64,000 bases of DNA from Bdellovibrionia bacterium (GTDB taxonomy: Bacteria > Bdellovibrionota > Bdellovibrionia > Bdellovibrionales > JAGQZY01). Location: NCBI GenBank assembly GCA_030427805.1, contig JAUICP010000003.1, forward strand, positions 319,758-383,757, given 5' to 3'. This document shows, piece by piece, positions 7,818 through 19,164 of this stretch. The notes beneath the pieces were generated by a model, which was not told where the DNA came from, did not search any database, and saw only the letters and a list, made by a program, of their open reading frames with translations. Made by a program: the position numbers and the translations under genes. How positions within the stretch are numbered: position 1 is the first letter of the stretch; each line of letters starts with the position of its first letter.

Positions 7818-8737
7818 TACAGTGAACCTTTATAAACATCCATGACTTCATTGAGAAGAGCTATCGCCTCTTCCTTAGGTCTTTGAAAGGCATTTCGCCC
7901 CATAATACTTCCAAAACCGCCACCGCGTGCGAGTTCTTTTACTTCTTCCATCACATCATCTTTTCCTTTAGCAGCACCACCACTAAAGATAACAACGCGA
8001 CGACCATTAAAGGCTGATTGAATAACGTGTCTGGCTCGATCGCCTAGTTTTTCGATTTTAATTCCTTCAGATTTATAAACCTTCTCAGCTTCTTTTTGTT
8101 CAATATGGGCACTCGGGGGTTTCACCTTAATAAAGTGGGCTCCCATTTGTGCAGCGATTTGCGCAGAGTAAGCAATAACATCAATGGCGGTTTCACCTTC
8201 TTTAGAAAGTTGCTCGCCACGAGCGTAGGACCAGATAACAACGAGAAGTCCTGCATCTTTGGCTTCTTGTGCCGCCGCCCGAATTTCTTCATACATTTCT
8301 TTTCGACGAGATGAACCTGGATAGATCGTGAATCCAATTCCCGCACAACCCAGGCGAAGGGCATCTTTAACTGAAGAGGTCACTGAAGAAATGGGAGATT
8401 CCGAAGAGTAGAGAGTGTCTGAGTTATTTACTTTTAATATCAATGGAATTTCGCCGGCAAAATCCCGAGCTATAGCCTCGATAAAACCAAGTGGTGCTGC
8501 GTAGGCATTACAGCCTGACTCAACCGCGAGTGTCGCGTGGTAAAACGGATCATAACCATCTGGGTTTTTTGCAAAACTTCGAGCCGGTCCGTGTTCGAAC
8601 CCCTGATCGACCGGAAGTATAACGACTTTACCCGTACCTCCCAATTTACCGTGATTGAGGATTCTCGCCATATTGTTTAGAACTCCTGGATTTTCCGATC
8701 CATACCAACTTAATATCTCTCTTACTCTAGGTGTCAT
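7817..8737 (-). CDS. fbaB: Class I fructose-bisphosphate aldolase, DhnA/FbaB family
   Basis: This 306-residue protein belongs to the DhnA-type class I aldolases, which cleave fructose 1,6-bisphosphate through a lysine Schiff base. Seen are the N-terminal PVDQGFEHGP segment, the HFIKVKPP strand with the probable Schiff-base lysine, and the C-terminal phosphate-binding FSGGAAKGKDD and GGGFGSIMGRNAFQRP segments. It acts in cytoplasmic glycolysis or gluconeogenesis. It is the first gene of a two-gene unit with lysS; GGGAAAG upstream of the ATG serves as ribosome site. Confidence 0.95.
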   Translation of the reverse strand: MTPRVREILSWYGSENPGVLNNMARILNHGKLGGTGKVVILPVDQGFEHGPARSFAKNPDGYDPFYHATLAVESGCNAYAAPLGFIEAIARDFAGEIPLILKVNNSDTLYSSESPISSVTSSVKDALRLGCAGIGFTIYPGSSRRKEMYEEIRAAAQEAKDAGLLVVIWSYARGEQLSKEGETAIDVIAYSAQIAAQMGAHFIKVKPPSAHIEQKEAEKVYKSEGIKIEKLGDRARHVIQSAFNGRRVVIFSGGAAKGKDDVMEEVKELARGGGFGSIMGRNAFQRPKEEAIALLNEVMDVYKGSL

Positions 8738-8819
8738 TTGCTTTCCCTTCGAATTTAAAAACCTTCAAAAGTTAGTCATAGAACGCAATGAAATCAAGCC
8801 TTTCCCTCATTCTAGGCGC

Positions 8820-8847
8820 TTGACTTAAGGCTCTGACGCGCGACAAT
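8820..8847 (+). promoter_or_regulatory. Candidate promoter placing transcription start at the ATG
   Basis: TTGACT (8820-8825) and GACAAT (8842-8847) are 16 bases apart, and the -10 box ends 6 bases before the ATG at 8854. The predicted start site coincides with the start codon, so the message would be leaderless. Confidence 0.45.
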
Positions 8848-8853
8848 CAAGGT

Positions 8854-9762
8854 ATGAGCGCTAATAGAGTCCCCTACCGTCGATTCCTAATCTTTTTTGT
8901 CTTTATTCAATGTCTATTTTTTGCCCTCACCAGTCTCTTTGGCTTTAGTTTTTCCTCTGAAATGGAGGATTATCTAGAAACCCAAACCCTCTCGAACCTG
9001 GATTTTTTCGCCAAAGAAAAGATCGAAAAGAGGTTGCGGGAGAACTTTATCTATCTGCAGGAGTTTTCTCCCCTGTACTACGATTCAGGCCCTCAAGCTC
9101 TAGAGAAAAAGGAAGACCTCAGCCGAGTTTTTAAAGACCGAGGGGTTCAGCGCTTGATGCTTTGGACCAGTGAAGGGTCCATAAAAGATTTATTTAGGAG
9201 CGACGATGCCCCCGAAGTTTCGTTTATTAAAAAGGCTTTCGACGCCGAAAAACCCTACTTCTATTTGCGAATTGCTGGGCAGCTCTTTGCACTTGTAAAG
9301 GCCGAAGTCTACGGGGTCAACGGCCGGCAATTTCTCGTCGCCATGAGCCCCATTCAGCTCATCGACTTTATCCCACTCTTTGAACTCACCCAAAGCCAGT
9401 TTGCCGTTTTTAGCATCGGAAGCGAGAAAGAAATTCTCCAGCACTCCCTCAAGCTTTCGGCCCATCACAATTTTAAAACTTGGCTGAGTCAAATTTCTCT
9501 GCCACCAGATACCAGCAAAATGAATCACCTGCACTTGGGAAGTAGTGTTTTTCGCAGCTATTTCGCCCTCATTGGCGTCAGTCCCGACGAAACGGAAAAT
9601 TACTTTATCGCCACCCTGAATGAGAGTGCGACCAACTATAAACCCCTAAAAATCTACCGAGGACGCTTGGTCTTGATTTTTCTTTTCACGGTTATACTTA
9701 GTCTCTATTTTGGCTTCCACTTTTTGAACGACCAAAAATTAAATGAGCCCGAGTCACCTTAA
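8854..9762 (+). CDS. Membrane-anchored sensor-like protein of unknown output
   Basis: A 302-residue protein with one N-terminal membrane segment (about 10-30), a large extracytoplasmic domain (31-268) and a second membrane segment near the C terminus (about 270-288), leaving only a short cytoplasmic tail. This two-TM plan is that of CACHE-type sensors, but no kinase, cyclase or chemotaxis output follows. It could be a free sensor subunit. No family is recognised with certainty. It has its own promoter and faces convergently a DUF366 gene four bases away. Confidence 0.82.
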   Translation: MSANRVPYRRFLIFFVFIQCLFFALTSLFGFSFSSEMEDYLETQTLSNLDFFAKEKIEKRLRENFIYLQEFSPLYYDSGPQALEKKEDLSRVFKDRGVQRLMLWTSEGSIKDLFRSDDAPEVSFIKKAFDAEKPYFYLRIAGQLFALVKAEVYGVNGRQFLVAMSPIQLIDFIPLFELTQSQFAVFSIGSEKEILQHSLKLSAHHNFKTWLSQISLPPDTSKMNHLHLGSSVFRSYFALIGVSPDETENYFIATLNESATNYKPLKIYRGRLVLIFLFTVILSLYFGFHFLNDQKLNEPESP

Positions 9763-9765
9763 GTC

Positions 9766-10341
9766 TTAGAAGGTAATGACTTTTCTGGTCGCCTTTTCAA
9801 TCGAAGTAAACTCATTTGATAATTGGTCAATTAATCGACGCGCAAAATCTTTTGCATCTATTCCAAGGTCATCGAGACATGAAATCGGAACCGGCGCTCC
9901 GGTCTTTTTGATATTCAATGCAAAGTGAATTAAGGAGGAATTCGCAGAGCAACTGGCAATACTCACATTGAGCTTGCCCCCAGCAATATAGATATCATCG
10001 CCTTTTTGCTCAATCTCACTCAGTTTCAAATCGGGTTTTAATTCACCTAAAATTTTAATACATCGAGCTCCAATGAGCCTTTGAAAACAGACAGCTCCAT
10101 GAAGGGGCCAGTGAAAAAGCTCAAGAATAAGGTGAAGCATTTGATCGGATGCAATCCGATCGGAGTTTCTTCGGTCCTCACCGTCAATCAAGTGTTCCGT
10201 TTCTACTTGGCAGGGACCAATCCACGCGAATAGTGAATCCCCTTCAAGTCCCTGCTCGAGATAATTATAGAGGGGCTTTAACTGGCGCCCATCGTAGGTC
10301 ATTTTATCGTCGCTGAAAAGAGTACTTAAACTGACTGCCAT
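9766..10341 (-). CDS. DUF366 family protein
   Basis: This 191-residue protein carries the hallmark segment around residues 38-75 (WIGPCQVETEHLIDGEDRR, then SDQMLHLILELFH) that I associate with DUF366, a family of unknown function. It overlaps the end of queC by 16 bases, so the pair is translationally coupled. That context suggests a role linked to 7-deazaguanine or queuosine metabolism, which is inference. There are no signal peptide or membrane segments. Confidence 0.85.
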   Translation of the reverse strand: MAVSLSTLFSDDKMTYDGRQLKPLYNYLEQGLEGDSLFAWIGPCQVETEHLIDGEDRRNSDRIASDQMLHLILELFHWPLHGAVCFQRLIGARCIKILGELKPDLKLSEIEQKGDDIYIAGGKLNVSIASCSANSSLIHFALNIKKTGAPVPISCLDDLGIDAKDFARRLIDQLSNEFTSIEKATRKVITF

Positions 10342-11009
10342 AATTCATCCCACGGGATTCCCTTGCTCTCTAGGGCCGACTTAAATCTTAAACAAGACTC
10401 GCATTGGCCACAGGGCTTTTCTTCATTGTAATAACAAGGCCACAATTGATTCAACTCAACTCCGAGCCCCATGAGTTGGGTCAAAATTTCTTTTTTATCC
10501 ATTTCAAGGGTGTAAGAGTGAACCTTCACTTTATTCTGCGTCGAAAACAAAAACGAATGACTTAGAGACTGGAGGTACTCTCCGCTATTGTCGGGAAAGG
10601 TTTGCGCCTCTTCTCGATTAAATCCGACTATAATCTGCTCAGCACCCAACCCCTCGGCATAGGCGGCACCAATATTTACAAAAATTCCATTGCGATTGGG
10701 CACCCAAACTTGCGAGGCCGACCAAAGAGATTTCTCGTGACTGTGAATATCGAGATCTTCGGCCTTGGGAATTCGAGCCCCTTCATTGACGAGGGAGGTC
10801 TTCGTAAAGTTTTTAAAAAAGGGCAGTTCGACGACCTCGTGATCTAAACCCAATTTATTGCAGAAATAGGCCGACTGCTTGAGTTCAGGGTCTTTTGCCC
10901 TTTGCCCGTAATCGAAGGTCAGAACTTTAATCACTTCAGAATTTTTATGGGCTAAATGCAGATTCAAAGTCGAATCTAAACCAGAAGATAAAAGCACAAC
11001 GGATTTCAA
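10326..11009 (-). CDS. queC: 7-cyano-7-deazaguanine synthase
   Basis: QueC converts 7-carboxy-7-deazaguanine to preQ0 with ATP and ammonia, in queuosine biosynthesis. The start is taken as the TTG at 11009, because AGGAG lies six bases upstream and the protein then begins directly with the PP-loop strand; this gives 227 residues, the usual length. The PP-loop reads LLSSGLDST (SSG instead of the common SGG). The zinc site is CGQCESC near residues 207-213 with a further upstream Cys. Other window genes of this pathway are tgt and queA. Confidence 0.96.
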   Translation of the reverse strand: MKSVVLLSSGLDSTLNLHLAHKNSEVIKVLTFDYGQRAKDPELKQSAYFCNKLGLDHEVVELPFFKNFTKTSLVNEGARIPKAEDLDIHSHEKSLWSASQVWVPNRNGIFVNIGAAYAEGLGAEQIIVGFNREEAQTFPDNSGEYLQSLSHSFLFSTQNKVKVHSYTLEMDKKEILTQLMGLGVELNQLWPCYYNEEKPCGQCESCLRFKSALESKGIPWDELWQSV

Positions 11010-11082
11010 AAAACACTCCTCATTGGGGCTCGCCACCCATTGAAATAGCAAGAGTCGATGTCATTGTCAGCTGAGGAGTTGA

Positions 11083-11436
11083 TTAATGAAGAAGATCTGA
11101 ATCGTCCGGAGAAGGCTTTCTTGTCCCAGACTTTTTCTTAAAAACCTTTGAAATGGTCTGATCTTTAATTTGTGAGGTCATTTCTGTGGCTTTTTTTACG
11201 ATTTCTCGGGACTGGCTTTTAAGGTGAGCCGAATTTTTTAGGCTCTCTCGCATTTGATCGGCTCGTTCAAGAATCTGCTTACCGATGACGTGCATGATAT
11301 CCAAGTTATCAGATGACTTGATCTTATCGAGAAAAGGATCCAGCTTTGCCGTCTTAAAACTCAACAAATTTTCATCTATTTTGTTAGATTTTTTACCTTT
11401 TTCTTTGGAACTGGAATCCGATTCCGAATGCGCCAT
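11083..11436 (-). CDS. Hypothetical small charged protein
   Basis: A 117-residue hydrophilic protein starting at the ATG at 11436, preceded by GGGAGGGGAA. It is rich in Ser, Lys and Asp, with a central helical stretch (about 40-90) that could form a coiled coil. No signal peptide, no cysteines, no recognised family. It lies between queC and recJ on the same strand. Confidence 0.72.
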   Translation of the reverse strand: MAHSESDSSSKEKGKKSNKIDENLLSFKTAKLDPFLDKIKSSDNLDIMHVIGKQILERADQMRESLKNSAHLKSQSREIVKKATEMTSQIKDQTISKVFKKKSGTRKPSPDDSDLLH

Positions 11437-11558
11437 TTCCCCTCCCGCAATCAAGGAGGCTAGCACCCTTCAACTTAAGTCGCAAGAAAACTGTAAGCGC
11501 CTATAATTATTAAAGAAATCTAAACAATTTCGAATAGCCTATTAGGCTAAAACCTAAT

Positions 11559-13277
11559 CTACTGATCCCACCGGGTCCTTAAATCCGAAATCAAAAGCTG
11601 GAGGCTTTTGCGTCCCGCAAAAAAGTTCCACTGGGGCTCGGCTAAGACTTCAACCTCTACTGGAAGTTCAACATCGCCAATAAATTCTAATCGCGGCTCT
11701 GGAGAAAAAAGTAACCCATTAATGCTCAGGCCCCCCTGCTCGAGCTTCAAACGAAAGTGTCCACCTTTTAAAGACTTTACCTCGGTCAACTTTAAGTTTT
11801 TAAAGAGAAATAGAGGTGTTTCAAAGGATTGCCCGAAGGGTCTCAGTGAATCGAGCCAGGCCATAAACTCTTGGTTTAACTCTTTAAGCTCTACTTCACA
11901 GTCATAGTATCGACAAATCACCTGCTCTTCAGTGTCACTGCTAAAATCATAGGACCTTAAACTCTCTTCAAATGAATTTAAAGCGCTTGGGTCCAATTCA
12001 AATCCAGCAGCTTTTGCGTGCCCTCCAAATTTGCACAAACTCTCTGAGCAGTGATTCAGAACGTCGACTAAATTACCACCCCAATCCTCAGGAGCACGGC
12101 CTGAACCAAGAAGAGCGCCTTCATTTTTAGAAACCACAAAACTCGGTTTACCTGTATTTTGCACGAGGCGAGTGGCAACCAGACCTAAAACACCAGGGTG
12201 AATATCATCACCGCGGGCGAGAACAAAAGATTCATCCTTGTATTGATCAATCTGCTCAAGCGCTTGGTTCTCTGCCGCTTTTTGCAAACGTCTTCTCTGT
12301 TCGTTAATTTCGAGAACTTGATCGACTAATAAATCCGCTTGCGATTGTTTTTCACATAAGAAAAGCTCAATGGCGCGAATATCACTACCCATCCTTGAGA
12401 GGGCATTGAGTTTTGGAGCCATTCGAATCGCTACATCGGAACCCGAAAGTTTTGTTTTCCAAAGACCGAGCCGTTTCATTAAGGTTTGAAGTCCGACTGA
12501 CTCTGTTTGTGCAAGACTGAGAAGTCCATGTTTTACCAAGATTCTATTTTCATGGAGCAAAGGAACCATGTCGGTTAAAGTTCCAATGACAAAGCAATCG
12601 AGCCAGGATTTTGTATTTATCTTCTCTGTGAGGAGCCCTTGCTTTTGCATCTCTGCTTTTAGGGCCAAACAGACGTAGAAAATAACACCGGCACCACAGA
12701 GATGACCCATTTCAGAAGAACATTCCTCTTGATTGGGATTTACGATGGTTAAAGCTTTGGGGAGTACTTCTTGGGGAAGATGATGATCGGTAATGATCAC
12801 ATCCATACCCAGCTCGTTCGCCCGGTCGCAAGCCTCGACGGCGGTAATTCCCAAATCGACTGTTAAGATCAAGTCGACAGACTGTTCTTTAAAGCGCTCC
12901 ATTAAAGAGGCATGGAGACCATAACCATCTTTAAAACGATCCGGCTGAAAATAATCTAAGTTTTCAAAACCCATTTGTTTCAAGGCTTTTAAGCAAAGTG
13001 CCGTCCCTGAAGTCCCATCCATGTCGTAATCGCCATAGATCAGAATTTTTTCCTTATTTTTGAAGGCCTGAATCAGGCGATCGAGGGCCTTGGGAACCCC
13101 TTCCATGAGATGGGGAGAACGTAAATCCTTAAGGCTTTGCGAGAGGACTCCGCTGATAGCATCTTGCGAACGAAATCCGCGACAATACAGAAGACGCAAA
13201 ATAAAGTCAGGCGTATCTAGCTGTAAAAAGTCGGGAGGTACGCTCTCACGCACCTCCCAAGTGGGCTGTTTAGACAA
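11559..13277 (-). CDS. recJ: Single-stranded-DNA-specific exonuclease RecJ
   Basis: RecJ degrades single-stranded DNA 5' to 3' in recombination and repair. This 572-residue protein has the DHH phosphoesterase motifs: YGDYDMDGTSG near residue 80, VDLGI near 145, TDHHLPQE near 165 and the later NPNQEE and GDDIHPGVLG segments; the DHHA1 motif GGHAKAAGFEL is near 420, and a C-terminal OB fold follows. Length fits the family. It is the last gene of the tgt-yajC-secD-secF run, 50 bases after secF. Confidence 0.96.
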   Translation of the reverse strand: MSKQPTWEVRESVPPDFLQLDTPDFILRLLYCRGFRSQDAISGVLSQSLKDLRSPHLMEGVPKALDRLIQAFKNKEKILIYGDYDMDGTSGTALCLKALKQMGFENLDYFQPDRFKDGYGLHASLMERFKEQSVDLILTVDLGITAVEACDRANELGMDVIITDHHLPQEVLPKALTIVNPNQEECSSEMGHLCGAGVIFYVCLALKAEMQKQGLLTEKINTKSWLDCFVIGTLTDMVPLLHENRILVKHGLLSLAQTESVGLQTLMKRLGLWKTKLSGSDVAIRMAPKLNALSRMGSDIRAIELFLCEKQSQADLLVDQVLEINEQRRRLQKAAENQALEQIDQYKDESFVLARGDDIHPGVLGLVATRLVQNTGKPSFVVSKNEGALLGSGRAPEDWGGNLVDVLNHCSESLCKFGGHAKAAGFELDPSALNSFEESLRSYDFSSDTEEQVICRYYDCEVELKELNQEFMAWLDSLRPFGQSFETPLFLFKNLKLTEVKSLKGGHFRLKLEQGGLSINGLLFSPEPRLEFIGDVELPVEVEVLAEPQWNFFAGRKSLQLLISDLRTRWDQ

Positions 13278-13327
13278 CAGCTCCCCCCTCCCGTGAGGCC
13301 TATTTCGTCTGGATAAAACCAGGCTGC

Positions 13328-14284
13328 TTAGGCCGCTTGACTTTTATCGATGTATTTTTGCACCACCAATACAATTGGTGAGGCCACAAATATTGAAGAA
13401 TAGGTTCCGACAAAGACTCCTATTCCCAAGGCTAGAGCGAAATCGGTAATCACTCCCCCTGCCAAGAAATAGAGAGCTAATACGGCAAGCATTGTTGTAA
13501 CCGAGGTAAGAATCGTTCGCGACAACACATCGTTGATAGAACGATTGATAATCACTCCGAGCGGTTTACCTTTGAATACCTCTTCGTTTTCTCGGATACG
13601 GTCGAAGTTAACAATCGTATCGTTCAGCGAGTAACCAATAATCGTTAGAATCGCTGCGAGAATTGTCACGTTCACTTCATGCTCAATAAGAGAAAAGATT
13701 CCGAGAACGACAATGGCATCGTGAAATAAACAAAGAACGGCTCCAGGTGCGTACTTATAATCAAAACGCAATCCGACGTAGATTAAAATCATAATCAAAC
13801 AGTAAAATACGGCGAGTAGACCATTTCTTTTTAACTCGTCACCGATCTGCGGACCGACCGAATCAACTCGACGAATACCATCGGCATTCATGGGCATTTG
13901 TGCCTTGAGCCCTTCAGTCACTTTTTGAATCGTCTCGTTATTCAGCTTGTTAGTTTCTTCTTCAGTCTTACCGGAGGCAGACTCAAAACGAATGAGAAAC
14001 TCATTTTCTTCTCCGAAGGATTGAACCATGGCATTGTCATAGCCCAAACTATCGGTAAAGGCTCTGACCTTGGCCACATCGACAGATTCTGAGAACTGAA
14101 CTTGAACTTCAGTTCCTCCAGAAAAATCAATCCCGTAGACAAAACCCTTCGTAAAAATAAGACCTAAAGAGATGAGAACGGCTACGACAGAAATCCCTGC
14201 CATCAAGCCCGATCGACCAATAAAATCAATCTTCCCGCGTTCAGCATCCGTTTCTGGATTCGATTTATTTTTTGCTTTACTCAC
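13328..14284 (-). CDS. secF: Protein translocase subunit SecF
   Basis: SecF works with SecD in the inner membrane, using proton motive force to help complete export through SecYEG. This 318-residue protein has the first TM (about 24-44), the periplasmic P1-type segment with GIDFSGGTEVQV, then five further TM segments with GYSLNDTIVNFDRIRE at about 215-230 and the later SVTTMLAVLALYF segment. Length is normal. It begins ten bases after the secD stop. Confidence 0.98.
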   Translation of the reverse strand: MSKAKNKSNPETDAERGKIDFIGRSGLMAGISVVAVLISLGLIFTKGFVYGIDFSGGTEVQVQFSESVDVAKVRAFTDSLGYDNAMVQSFGEENEFLIRFESASGKTEEETNKLNNETIQKVTEGLKAQMPMNADGIRRVDSVGPQIGDELKRNGLLAVFYCLIMILIYVGLRFDYKYAPGAVLCLFHDAIVVLGIFSLIEHEVNVTILAAILTIIGYSLNDTIVNFDRIRENEEVFKGKPLGVIINRSINDVLSRTILTSVTTMLAVLALYFLAGGVITDFALALGIGVFVGTYSSIFVASPIVLVVQKYIDKSQAA

Positions 14285-14294
14285 GGCTCGCTCC

Positions 14295-16034
14295 TTAAAT
14301 CGCTAATTTCATTTTTAAACGTTGAACAAGGACATCAACTACTGCTCGACTCACAAAGATCGCTGTGAACATAGAGGTCACAATACCGATAATTAGAGTG
14401 ACAGCAAAACCGCGAACAGGTCCCGTTCCGAAATACATAAGAACGATACAAGTAGCACCCGTCGTGATATTGGCATCAAAAATTGCTGAGAACGCTCGTG
14501 CATAACCCTCGCGAACCGCAGCCGTTAAGGCCGAACCCTTAGCCAGCTCTTCTTTAATTCGTTCAAAGATAATGACGTTGGCATCAACGGCCATACCGAC
14601 CGTTAAAACGATACCAGCTACACCGGGTAGTGTGAGAGTCGCGCCTAAAGAAGTCAAAATCGCAAGTATGAGAAGAACGTTAAAAGCCAAGGCTAAATTG
14701 GCGACGAGGCCAAAGCCTTTGTAATAAATAAGCATGAACACGAGAACGAGAATCGCTCCGAGAAGTCCGGCCATCTTTCCGCGATCGATGGAGTCTTGAC
14801 CGAGTGACGGTCCAACCGTTCTTTCTTCAAGCTGAATCAGATCCGCCGGAAGAGCACCAGCTCTCAAGACCGTAGCGATCACTTTCGCTTCTTGAAAGTT
14901 CTCATCGCGGCCACCGGCACCACCCATAGTGATTTGTCCACTTCCTTGGGTAATAGCACTTTCAATATTTGGTGCAGACTGTACGACACCATCGAGAACG
15001 ATGGCCATACTCCGATTGACATGGTTTCGAGTCAGGTCGGCAAATGGTCCCGTGCCCTTGGCGTTAAATCGAAAACTAACGATCGGTTGGTTACCCTCAC
15101 CAAAAGTAGCACTGGCACTGGCTAGGTTTTCTCCGCCCACTTTATTATTTTCTTCAAGAAGCCATGGAATTCGACCCGCCGCCAGAGTTTTAGCTCCGGG
15201 AGCTTTTTGAAAGTAAACATAGGTGTCTTTTGGCAACTGGCCCGTCTTAGCCAATTCTTCGTTGAGTTTCTTGAGATAATCTTTGTACTCAAGCCCTTCA
15301 TCACCAAACTTAAATCCACCGGTTTCTTCGGCCTTATCAATCATCTCTTGTAGATTGGCAGGTGGCTCTTGGCTGGCAATAATAAAAGCCAGTTTCGCCG
15401 TCCTTTTAATAATGTCTTTGGCGTAGGCCGTCTGCTCACTCTTAAGACCTGGAAGCTGAACAATAACTCGGCTATTCCCCTGGGCAGCAATATTTGGCTC
15501 ACCTAAACCAATGGCATCGATTCTGTTTCGGAGAGTTTCGACCGTTCTTTCAACAATTTGTTTTTTGAGACCACGAATATAGGGTTCAAAGTATCTCGCT
15601 TTAACCGTCGTGTCCGTACTCTCAATCACTTGGAGAATGGGTCGATAGTTGTCTTGGTCCCTCGAAAAGAAGACTTCAGAAATGTACTTTTCAACCAATT
15701 CTACCAATTCGGGGCTTCCCGCATTGATAGTCATTTCGCCTCTGAGAAGGTCTCCGGTCTCAACTGACTGAATTTCTTTTTCGTACTGATTTTTGAAGTC
15801 TGTCTTAAAGGATTCAGCAGAGAACTTCGTTTGCTGACGAATGACATCGTCAACGCCCACACCCATGACGATGTGGAGACCACCTTGAATATCCAATCCA
15901 TAGTTGATCTTGTCTTTACTGACCCAAAAGTCATCTTTACCGAAATTAACGAAATTGGGGAGCGACCACGCAATCCCCGCTAGAAGAACTAGGACCGTGA
16001 TGATAATTCGGGCCCTTAAACTCTCAATAAACAT
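14295..16034 (-). CDS. secD: Protein translocase subunit SecD
   Basis: This 579-residue partner of SecF has an N-terminal TM (8-27), the D1 motif GLDIQGGLHIVMGV, a large periplasmic P1 domain (about 60-400), and five C-terminal TM segments including GMAVDANVIIFERIKEEL, which carries the conserved proton-path aspartate. It starts three bases after yajC ends. Length is between the short and long SecD forms. No missing elements were seen. Confidence 0.98.
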   Translation of the reverse strand: MFIESLRARIIITVLVLLAGIAWSLPNFVNFGKDDFWVSKDKINYGLDIQGGLHIVMGVGVDDVIRQQTKFSAESFKTDFKNQYEKEIQSVETGDLLRGEMTINAGSPELVELVEKYISEVFFSRDQDNYRPILQVIESTDTTVKARYFEPYIRGLKKQIVERTVETLRNRIDAIGLGEPNIAAQGNSRVIVQLPGLKSEQTAYAKDIIKRTAKLAFIIASQEPPANLQEMIDKAEETGGFKFGDEGLEYKDYLKKLNEELAKTGQLPKDTYVYFQKAPGAKTLAAGRIPWLLEENNKVGGENLASASATFGEGNQPIVSFRFNAKGTGPFADLTRNHVNRSMAIVLDGVVQSAPNIESAITQGSGQITMGGAGGRDENFQEAKVIATVLRAGALPADLIQLEERTVGPSLGQDSIDRGKMAGLLGAILVLVFMLIYYKGFGLVANLALAFNVLLILAILTSLGATLTLPGVAGIVLTVGMAVDANVIIFERIKEELAKGSALTAAVREGYARAFSAIFDANITTGATCIVLMYFGTGPVRGFAVTLIIGIVTSMFTAIFVSRAVVDVLVQRLKMKLAI

Positions 16035-16037
16035 CTT

Positions 16038-16355
16038 TTATGCCTCTTCTTTTGCTGATGATGCTACACTGTTTTTTAGACAACGTACTTTTACGCCGTC
16101 TGAAATTTCTAATGTTACCCACTGGTCGGTGATTCCTTCAATAGTTCCGAGAATACCGCTTGTTGTCAATACTGAGTCCCCTCTCTTAAGGTTCGAGAGA
16201 AACTCTTGATGCTGCTTTTGTCTTTTGGTTTGAGGTCGGATCATTAAAAAGTACATTACGACGAGCATGAAAATAAAAGGAACGAGAGCTGTAAAGCCTC
16301 CTGCTCCCCCTTGAGCACCCGCTTCTTGGGCCCAGGCGATTTGACTCCATAGCAT
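16038..16355 (-). CDS. yajC: Preprotein translocase subunit YajC
   Basis: YajC is a small membrane partner of SecDF. The ATG at 16355 is chosen because GGAGGT precedes it and it gives 105 residues, the family norm. One TM segment (about 17-37, ending in FLMIRPQTKRQK) is followed by the conserved cytoplasmic NLKRGDSVLTTSGILGTI segment. Gene order tgt-yajC-secD-secF is the classical one. Confidence 0.96.
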   Translation of the reverse strand: MLWSQIAWAQEAGAQGGAGGFTALVPFIFMLVVMYFLMIRPQTKRQKQHQEFLSNLKRGDSVLTTSGILGTIEGITDQWVTLEISDGVKVRCLKNSVASSAKEEA

Positions 16356-16474
16356 ATATAAACCTCCATTGAACAAACACTGGTTCATCCCATTAAAAGG
16401 ACAGGGAATCAATCAATTGTTCCTTGTTGCGGCAAGACAAAGGCTTCCTGCGAGGTCTTAAAAAATCAAGGATT

Positions 16475-18243
<1,769 letters not shown>

Positions 18244-18552
18244 ACACTTTCCCCTTTTTTAAAATTGCCTCCCTAAAGCAATTTACAAATTGTGCAAAGC
18301 CAGGGCCAAGAGTCAGGTGCTCGGAACGCTCTCCCAGCCATGGGCACCCTTACTTTTTTTTAAATACCAGACAAAAACCGTCTCACTGAGAACGATCAAT
18401 GACGACCGAGTGCATTGAATCTGCGCAAAAAGATCAAATGGAGACCTGCAAATAAAACGTCAGTTCATTCTCTTATTTACATCATTCGAAACGAAGCTTG
18501 CACCTCAATTGAGAATTCACTAAGAGGGTGAAGTCACTAAAGGGGTGGACCT
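18244..18552. other. Divergent intergenic region without a gene
   Basis: This 309-base gap separates two divergently transcribed secreted-protein genes and must hold both promoters. An AATTGC/GCAATT inverted repeat lies near 18265-18285, and GGTGC/GCACC arms are followed by a run of T residues near 18350-18360, a weak terminator-like shape. I see no open reading frame with a ribosome site. Confidence 0.4.
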
Positions 18553-19152
18553 ATGAAAAAATTTGGACTCTTTGCTTTTATCCTAATGCTATCTGTAGGA
18601 GCAAAAGCAAATAAAGATCAAGTCGACTATTCAATACCATTTAATCAATGGGCATCGGATCTTGCGATCATTTGCTCTAATTACGATTTTTCACAGTTTG
18701 GTAAATACGACCTCTATTTTGTCGAAAATAGGCAGGACCTTTTTTATGTTACAACTCTACCGAACTATACCGCCAGGGACTGGAAACCAAAAGTTTTAGC
18801 TGTTTTTCAAACCGATGGAGATCATTGCGCAAAATATGATGTCTCAGAGGCGGCTAGCTTTATTGAAGGCTTTCCACAAGAGCTTCCAATAGGCCTTCCA
18901 TTTCCTCACGCCAATCGAGAACTCTTTAAATGTCGAACTGAAATGTTAGAGCTCAAAGCTCGAGGCTACTCCATCGGGCGTCCTCAAGCTCAATTAAACG
19001 ACGGAAAGACATTCGGCGTCCACATTTATAGATTTCCAATTTTCGATTATTATAACGAGGAACTTTCGTACACGGTTAAATCCTTTTCGAAGGTCGATCC
19101 CATGAGAAATTTGGGCGAGGATTTCGAACACGTTCTTTGTAAATTTCAGTGA
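18553..19152 (+). CDS. Hypothetical secreted protein
   Basis: A 199-residue protein with a clear signal peptide (1-19, ending in GAKA). AAAGGGGTGG lies before the ATG. The mature protein contains four cysteines (IICSN, HCAKY, KCRTE and LCKFQ at the end) and many aromatic residues. It is convergent with queA and leaves a 12-base gap with no hairpin. No family is recognised. Confidence 0.84.
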   Translation: MKKFGLFAFILMLSVGAKANKDQVDYSIPFNQWASDLAIICSNYDFSQFGKYDLYFVENRQDLFYVTTLPNYTARDWKPKVLAVFQTDGDHCAKYDVSEAASFIEGFPQELPIGLPFPHANRELFKCRTEMLELKARGYSIGRPQAQLNDGKTFGVHIYRFPIFDYYNEELSYTVKSFSKVDPMRNLGEDFEHVLCKFQ

Positions 19153-19164
19153 TGTACCTTTGAA

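Noticed and set aside
15910-15935. ACTGACCCA inside secD as another IS terminus
   Set aside because: Single chance match in an intact coding gene, with no partner repeat or duplication.
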